A DNA stretch of 64,000 nucleotides from Desulfomonilia bacterium. Lineage in GTDB: Bacteria > Desulfobacterota > Desulfomonilia > UBA1062. The first letter of the stretch is position 1, and each line of letters starts with the position of its first letter. The DNA lies in assembly GCA_036567785.1 (NCBI GenBank), contig DATCTV010000043.1:106899-170898 (forward strand), given 5' to 3'. This document shows positions 58,918-64,000 of this stretch, piece by piece. A program made the position numbers and the translations under genes. Under the pieces are notes generated by a model. That model had not been told where the DNA came from, did no database searches, and saw only the letters and a program-made list of their open reading frames with translations.

Positions 58918-59823
58918 TTATTGTTGAATGTTCATGTTTCTTGCAAGCCAGCCTGTCATCTGGTCGACAACCATTTTCAGAACATCCCGCGGCAGAAAAT
59001 ATTCGCCTGCATTTTCAGCCATCCAGCCGGTAATTTCCTCGGACGTCATTTCCGCGTTGTGTGTCCTTTTCAATGAATCTTCGATCATTTTTCTGGTTTC
59101 AATTGCCGCCTCGATTGATTTCGGAATAAATGATTTTGCATCATCGCCTGTAAAAGCCCCATAATGTTCCGCACCGTGAAAATCCACATCAAAGCCTGCC
59201 ATTTTATCAAGACTTGCCTGATACAGATCAAAATTAGAATTTGCCGCAGCAAAAACCTGTCCCTCAAATGGAATGCCACCCGCATCGGAAGCAAAAAGGG
59301 CCTTCAGTTCAGGGACATATACTGCGATCGAACATGTGCTGTGACCGGGCACCATCAAGAATTGAAGCGTCAGATCCCCGATTTTTCTTATTTCTCCATC
59401 TGCCGGAGTGTCGTCAACCGGTATGCTGTCGAAATCAAACCCCAGCTCATTTGCTCTATCCGAAAGTCCGGCATTTGAAAGGAGCATGAAATTGATGTTT
59501 TTTATTGCATCAATAACCACTGATCTGGCAAGCTGTCCGGCCCCTCTGGCTGATGATGTCACGCTCGCCCACGGCCATCTCTTTTTCAAATAAGGAATTA
59601 CTCCTACATGATCAAAGTGCGTGTGATGTATGACAAGGCGGCTTATTTTTCTCTCGTCGATCCCTGTTTCGGCGATCTGATTTTTGATATCAGGAACAAT
59701 ATATGTCATCCCGCCGCCCAGGATTGCATATTCTGTCCCGCCATCGAGAAGGTAGATGCATGATTCCCTTCGACCCAGAAGCGTAATACGCTCGGTTATT
59801 TTTCCGGGAGAGCTAAATTTCAT
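58918..59823 (-). CDS. MBL-fold metallo-hydrolase
   Basis: A 301-aa protein with the metallo-beta-lactamase signature HHTHFDHVG (about residues 66-74), later GHSTCS and ASDAGG, and a distal His (FHGAEHYG). The substrate is unknown; candidates are glyoxalase- or quorum-quenching-type esters. AAGGAG precedes the ATG. It is the first gene of the MBL-fbp-fba run. Confidence 0.8.
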   Translation of the reverse strand: MKFSSPGKITERITLLGRRESCIYLLDGGTEYAILGGGMTYIVPDIKNQIAETGIDERKISRLVIHHTHFDHVGVIPYLKKRWPWASVTSSARGAGQLARSVVIDAIKNINFMLLSNAGLSDRANELGFDFDSIPVDDTPADGEIRKIGDLTLQFLMVPGHSTCSIAVYVPELKALFASDAGGIPFEGQVFAAANSNFDLYQASLDKMAGFDVDFHGAEHYGAFTGDDAKSFIPKSIEAAIETRKMIEDSLKRTHNAEMTSEEITGWMAENAGEYFLPRDVLKMVVDQMTGWLARNMNIQQ

Positions 59824-59911
59824 GATGGCTCCTTGATTTAAGTTACATCATGTTGAGAAATGATATCCAACATTATAAGGTTTCCCGGCGAATCGACAAG
59901 CAGAAACTGCT

Positions 59912-60622
59912 TCAGGGAACAGGGGTAAAACCTTCTTGTTTTGCAAGCTCGTCCAGCTCAAGCGTTATTGCATCCATAGTTTCTGCATCGGTTGATATTT
60001 TATCCTTTGCATCAACAACCTTGATAAAACAGCTGCATTCCCTGCAGAAATAAACCCTCACACCCACAATGCCCTCAGCCTCGAAGAAGCCAAGCCTCTC
60101 ATGGTCCGTATTCCCGCAATAGGTACACCGGATCCTGGGAAATCTCCATGAAAATCCGCAAAGGGGACAATGAAGAACCCGTTGCGACTCCTCGTCAAAA
60201 GCAATGCGTGCATGCGTGCCGCAGAATGCGCACCTGCCTGAATGCGTTTCAATCTTTTCTGGCCCGGGAGAGGCTTCCCTCAGTTTCCGCAGAACTGCCC
60301 TGAGCGCATTATTAAGGAGGGCACCGATTGCGGTACTGTCTGATTCAGGGACATTGATGCTGCCACCCCAGATAAATGCATCAGCAGCGGATATCATATC
60401 AAAAGCCGGTTTCGTTTTAAAATGATTCCCCCATGCCGTCATGCATATTTCAGCTAAAACAGGCACAATCTGCTTAAAATCACCTTCCGAAATTTCTACA
60501 GTATTAATTGCCGGAAGTCTGAAATTTTTACAGACAGAATTTATGCTTTCATAAAGGCTTTTTGCCGAGAGAATGCCTTCCCTGTCATCCGGATATGTTT
60601 TTAATATCAGTTCCCAGTCCAT
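59912..60622 (-). CDS. fdhE: Formate dehydrogenase accessory protein FdhE
   Basis: A 236-aa protein needed for maturation of Tat-exported formate dehydrogenases. Four CxxC pairs (CAFC, CPLC, CTYC, CREC) in the second half should bind iron, as known for FdhE. Divergent from fdnG, which supports its role. An AT-rich 183-base gap (60623-60805) separates the two genes. Confidence 0.92.
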   Translation of the reverse strand: MDWELILKTYPDDREGILSAKSLYESINSVCKNFRLPAINTVEISEGDFKQIVPVLAEICMTAWGNHFKTKPAFDMISAADAFIWGGSINVPESDSTAIGALLNNALRAVLRKLREASPGPEKIETHSGRCAFCGTHARIAFDEESQRVLHCPLCGFSWRFPRIRCTYCGNTDHERLGFFEAEGIVGVRVYFCRECSCFIKVVDAKDKISTDAETMDAITLELDELAKQEGFTPVP

Positions 60623-60805
60623 TAACAGACCTTAGGTTAGATACCCCTTCAAGTCAAGCCTCAATGAGACCCTTGATATCTATACCTATAACATAAAATA
60701 TTCTTGTATTTATGTGTCAAATTGCATAATTCATTCCCCTTGATTTAACTTGAATTATTGAATAACGTAATCAAGTCCATAAAATAACTTTATAGGAGAG
60801 GATGC

Positions 60806-63800
60806 ATGGAACTTACCAGAAGGGGTTTCCTTAAACTTTCCGGCGGTAGCCTTGCAGCAGCGGGAATCGGCGTCAGTATAGGCGTACAGCCTGTTCTGGC
60901 CCAGCCGAAAAAAGTCCGCTATGCAAAGGAAGTAACTACCATCTGCCCTTATTGCGGCGTCGGATGCGGAATTATTGCCCAGGTCAGCAACGGCAAGGTT
61001 ATAGGTACGGAAGGTGATCCTGATCACCCGATAAACAAAGGCTCGCTCTGTGCAAAAGGTGCGGCGCTTTACCAGATAGCGAACAATGAGAACCGCATGA
61101 AAAAAGTTCTCTACCGTGCCCCAGGTGCAGATGCATGGGAAGAGAAGGAATGGGATTGGGCCATTGATAACATTGCCCGCAAGATAAAAAAGCTCAGGGA
61201 TGACAATTTTATTCTTACAAATGAAAAAAATGAGGTCGTCAACCGTCTTGAAAGCATTGCGGCAATAGGCGGAGCCGCACTTGATAATGAAGAAGTTTAC
61301 AGTTTAACAAAGATGAACCGCTCCTTAGGCCTGGTTTATGTCGAACACCAGGCCCGTATCTGACACAGCGCCACCGTCGCCGGTCTGGCGGCATCATTTG
61401 GTCGCGGTGTTATGACAAATCACTGGATAGACATTCAGCATTCTGATGCAATCCTTATCATGGGTTCCAACGCAGCTGAAAACCACCCGATTTCCTTTAA
61501 ATGGGTAAATGAGGCAAGAAAAAACCGAAAGGCCAAATTGATCAGCGTTGACCCGAGATTCACAAGAACATCTGCAACAGCCGATATTTACGCCCGTATA
61601 AGACCAGGAACGGATATAGCGTTCCTTGGAGGCATGATTAATTACCTTCTTCAGAAGAACAGGATTCAGGAAGAGTATGTCAGGGAATACACCGATGCCG
61701 GCTTCCTGGTAAATCCCGACTTCAAGGGACCTGTTGATCTGGATGGTGCTTTTTCAGGGCTTGTCGGTTCTAAATATGATCCTGCAACTTGGAGCTATCA
61801 GGTCGATGAAAACGGCACTCCAATAAAAGACCCGACCCTGCAGAACCCCAACTGTGTATTCCAGCATTTAAAGAGACACTATTCCAGATATACAACAGAG
61901 AAAGTATGCGCTATTACGGGGACCGACCCGAAGGATTTTGAAGCGGTCTGCGATGCTTACACCTCAACATTCAAGCCTGAACTTTCAGGCACAATCCTTT
62001 ATGCGATGGGAACAACCCAGCATACCTACGGTTCGCAGAATGTTAAGGCCTATACAATACTTCAGCTCCTCCTGGGCAATATCGGCGTTGCAGGCGGCGG
62101 CATCAATGCCCTGCGAGGCGAAAGCAATGTTCAGGGTTCAACCGACCACGGAGCATTGTTCCATATATTGACAGGCTACCTGCCTTATCCGACGGCAAGC
62201 CTTGCTACAGCAGCCGCATATAATGAGAAAAACACACCACAAAACAAAGACCCGAAAAGCGTAAACTGGTGGGGCAATCGTCCCAAATATCTGGCAAGCC
62301 TTATGAAGGCATGGTGGCGTGATGTCGATGTTGAAACCGCTTACAGCTATCTGCCCAAAATAGATGATGGAAAGAACTATTCCTATCTGCCTTTGTTTAA
62401 CGCAATGGCAAGGGGCAAGATAAAAGGTCTTATGGCATGGGGTATGAATCCGGCCGTAGGTGCACCGAGCTCCAAGATGGTGAGGAGGGCGCTTTCAAAA
62501 CTCGACTGGTTGGTAGCTGTTGACCTGTGGGAAACCGAAACGGCCTCATTCTGGCAGAAGGAAGCAGGGGTGAATCCTGCTGACATAAAAACTGAAGTAT
62601 TCCTTCTTCCGGCTTGTTCATCCATTGAAAAAGAAGGTTCGATATCCAACTCAGGGCGCTGGGCGCAGTGGCGCTATAAGGCCATCGATCCGATAGGGCA
62701 TTCCGAAGACGACCTGTGGATAATCAACCAGCTCGTATTGAAACTGAAGGAACTCTACAAAAAAGAAGGCGGCGCATTCCCCGACCCGATACTGAACCTG
62801 ACATGGAAATACGGCGCCCTTGCCGACAAACCTTCTCCAAGAGAGGTTGCAAAAGAAATTAACGGCTATTTTGTTACAGATAAAGACATTGAGGATCCCG
62901 TTACGAAAGAGGTTAAAAAGTTCAAGGCAGGCGATATGGTTCCCTCATTCGCAATGCTTCAGGATGACGGTTCCACATGCAGCGGGTGCTGGGTTTACTG
63001 CGGTTCTGTCAATGACAAGGACAATCTCATGATGAGGCGCGATCCGGCTGACCCGACAGGTCTGGGAATGTTCCATAACTGGTCCTGGAGCTGGCCTGTC
63101 AACAGAAGGATCGTTTACAACCTTGCCAGCGTTAACCTCGAAGGAAAACCCTGGGCAAAAGACAAGCCGGTTATCTGGTGGAATGCCCTTAAAAAGGCCT
63201 GGGCCGGCGATATTCCAGACGGAAAGAGCGATCCCGGCGATAAGTATCCGTTCATCATGAATTCACATGGACATGGTATGCTTTTCGGGGCAAGCCTGAA
63301 GGACGGACCGTTCCCCGAGCATTATGAACCGCTCGAATCGCCTGTCAAGAATTTGATGTCAAAATACCAGGTCAACCCTGTCATCAAGCGCTTCGACGAA
63401 GATGTCAAGAAGGAGCAATGCGATCCGTTCATTGTTGAAGGGTGTATCGCTGCGACACTTGATAATCCAGACTCAAAGAACTTCCCGATTATCTGCTCGA
63501 CCTACCGTGTCGTTGAGCACTGGCAGACAGGCCAGATGACAAGATGGATGCCCTGGCTCTGCGAGATGATTCCGAACCAGTTTGTGGAAATGAGCGAAGA
63601 ACTCGCCAGGGAAAAGAAGATTAAGAATGGAGATAAGGTAAAACTTTCTTCCATCAGGAACCTGGAAGGAATCGAGGCAGTGGCGATTGTCACAAAAAGG
63701 CTTAAACCTTTCTCTATAAACGGTGCTACACATCATATGGTCGGAACCACATGGCACTTCGGGTATAAGGGACTTGTCACAGGCGGAAATGCAAATGACC

Positions 63801-63880
63801 TCACTCCATTTATAGGAGATGCGAACACGATGATACCGGAATACAAGGCATTTCTGGTGAATATTGAGAAGGTTAAATAG
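60806..63880 (+). CDS. fdnG: Formate dehydrogenase major subunit, selenocysteine-containing
   Basis: Periplasmic molybdo/tungsto-bis-MGD formate oxidase of 1024 residues if the TGA at 61361-61363 is read as Sec186. It has a Tat signal (LTRRGFLKLSGG) and a 4Fe-4S motif CPYCGVGCG followed by CAKG. The Sec context is QARI-U-HSATVAGL, then FGRGVMTNHWIDIQ, matching the FdnG family where U lies before H. The MGD-binding domain follows (MGSNAAENHPISFKW) and continues to a C-terminal molybdopterin domain. GGAGAGG precedes the ATG. An ordinary tool would break this gene into two open frames. The iron-sulfur subunit gene follows after 10 bases. Confidence 0.95.
61361..61392 (+). promoter_or_regulatory. 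Selenocysteine UGA codon with SECIS hairpin
   Basis: TGA at 61361-61363. Twelve bases later, GTCGCC (61376-61381) pairs with GGCGGC (61387-61392) around the 5-base loop GGTCT. The GGUCU loop at this distance is the classical SelB-binding bacterial SECIS. The base pairs include one T-G wobble. Confidence 0.9.
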
Positions 63881-63890
63881 GGGGTGAGCC

Positions 63891-64000
63891 ATGACAAAGA
63901 GTGAGAACAGTTCAAAATATATAAAGCTTGTTGATGTAACTAAGTGTACTGGGTGCAGGGGCTGCCAGGTTGCATGCAAGAACTGGAACGGTCTGCCTGC
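63891..64000 (+). CDS. fdnH: Formate dehydrogenase iron-sulfur subunit, 5' part (cut by window end)
   Basis: About 36 residues are visible, starting MTKSENSSKYIKLVDVTKC. The first ferredoxin motif, CTGCRGCQVACKNWN, is that of FdnH/FdhB beta subunits, which carry electrons from the molybdenum subunit to the membrane partner. GGGGGTGAG precedes the ATG; the gap to fdnG is 10 bases. Confidence 0.9.
   Translation, partial: MTKSENSSKYIKLVDVTKCTGCRGCQVACKNWNGLP

Noticed and set aside
60739..60775. CTTGATT/AATCAAG inverted repeat between fdhE and fdnG
   Set aside because: The arms are only 7 bp and 23 bases apart in AT-rich sequence. It is too weak to call an operator without other copies.
61364..61411. 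Apparent stop codon splitting formate dehydrogenase into two genes
   Set aside because: The frame continues unbroken past the TGA with FdnG-like residues, and a SECIS hairpin follows. It is one selenoprotein gene.

Overview
The window reads as a chromosomal segment of a Gram-negative anaerobe, most likely of the deltaproteobacterial (Desulfobacterota) type. This is inferred from a type II secretion locus, LPS-export and lipid A genes, a selenocysteine-containing periplasmic formate dehydrogenase, an 8-Fe ferredoxin, a sigma-54 type promoter, and a subtilisin ending in a Cys-Phe-Ile box plus membrane anchor. Gene density is high. I saw no rRNA, tRNA or CRISPR array.

Layout. (1) 1-10.2 kb, plus strand: the 3' part of an elongation factor G gene, then a type II secretion block (gspC, an ExeA/GspA ATPase, a GspB-like TPR protein, gspD, gspE) ending in radA. 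(2) 10.2-16.1 kb: a small unknown gene, ihfA, a ferredoxin shorter than 60 codons, a cupin, a CxxCxxxCC protein, lptF-lptG on the minus strand, and a sigma-54-promoted S8 protease closed by a perfect 16-bp terminator palindrome. (3) 16.1-41.9 kb, all minus strand: a surface polysaccharide cluster of 21 genes read from 41.9 kb down to 16.1 kb. It holds Wzx, a Wzy/WaaL-like protein, Wzz, an initiating sugar phosphotransferase, three GT4-like transferases, a GT39-like membrane protein, CapA, CapK, an AsnB-like enzyme, a heparinase-like protein, and a set of nucleotide-sugar genes equivalent to wbpE, wbpB-wbpD (fused), wbpI and wbpG-hisH2-hisF2. Together these point to a glycan carrying a diacetamido- or acetamidino-uronic acid. 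(4) 42.2-46.1 kb: an acyl-CoA ligase, a SPOR protein and argS. (5) 46.2-53.9 kb: CIRCE-hrcA-grpE-dnaK and fmdB on the plus strand, and rpoZ-dnaJ-lpxL-like-tandem kinase on the minus strand. (6) 54.2-64 kb: a GH31 glycosidase, then a minus-strand MBL-fbp-fba group, then fdhE facing away from fdnG-fdnH, with fdnG containing an in-frame UGA and a bacterial SECIS hairpin.

The most unusual feature is a compact unit of about 423 bp (40339-40761). A four-helix-bundle (S23/Avd-like) gene is bounded by 27-bp imperfect inverted repeats and sits between two sugar-biosynthesis genes. One repeat carries the stop codon of the upstream gene and the GTG start of the four-helix gene. The other repeat, built of GGGGTGA heptamers, encodes the first residues of the downstream oxidoreductase, whose start codon and ribosome-binding site also lie in the unit. 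A related heptamer-type purine-rich tract is inserted in frame in hisH of the same cluster. This looks like a tiny mobile element that keeps its host operon translatable.

Other points of interest are a HisF homologue lacking its Asp11, a WbpB-WbpD fusion with a terminal zinc ribbon, a double LPS-kinase protein, an LpxL homologue with Pro where the catalytic acid is expected, and a set of two overlapping palindromes upstream of the sigma-54 promoter.
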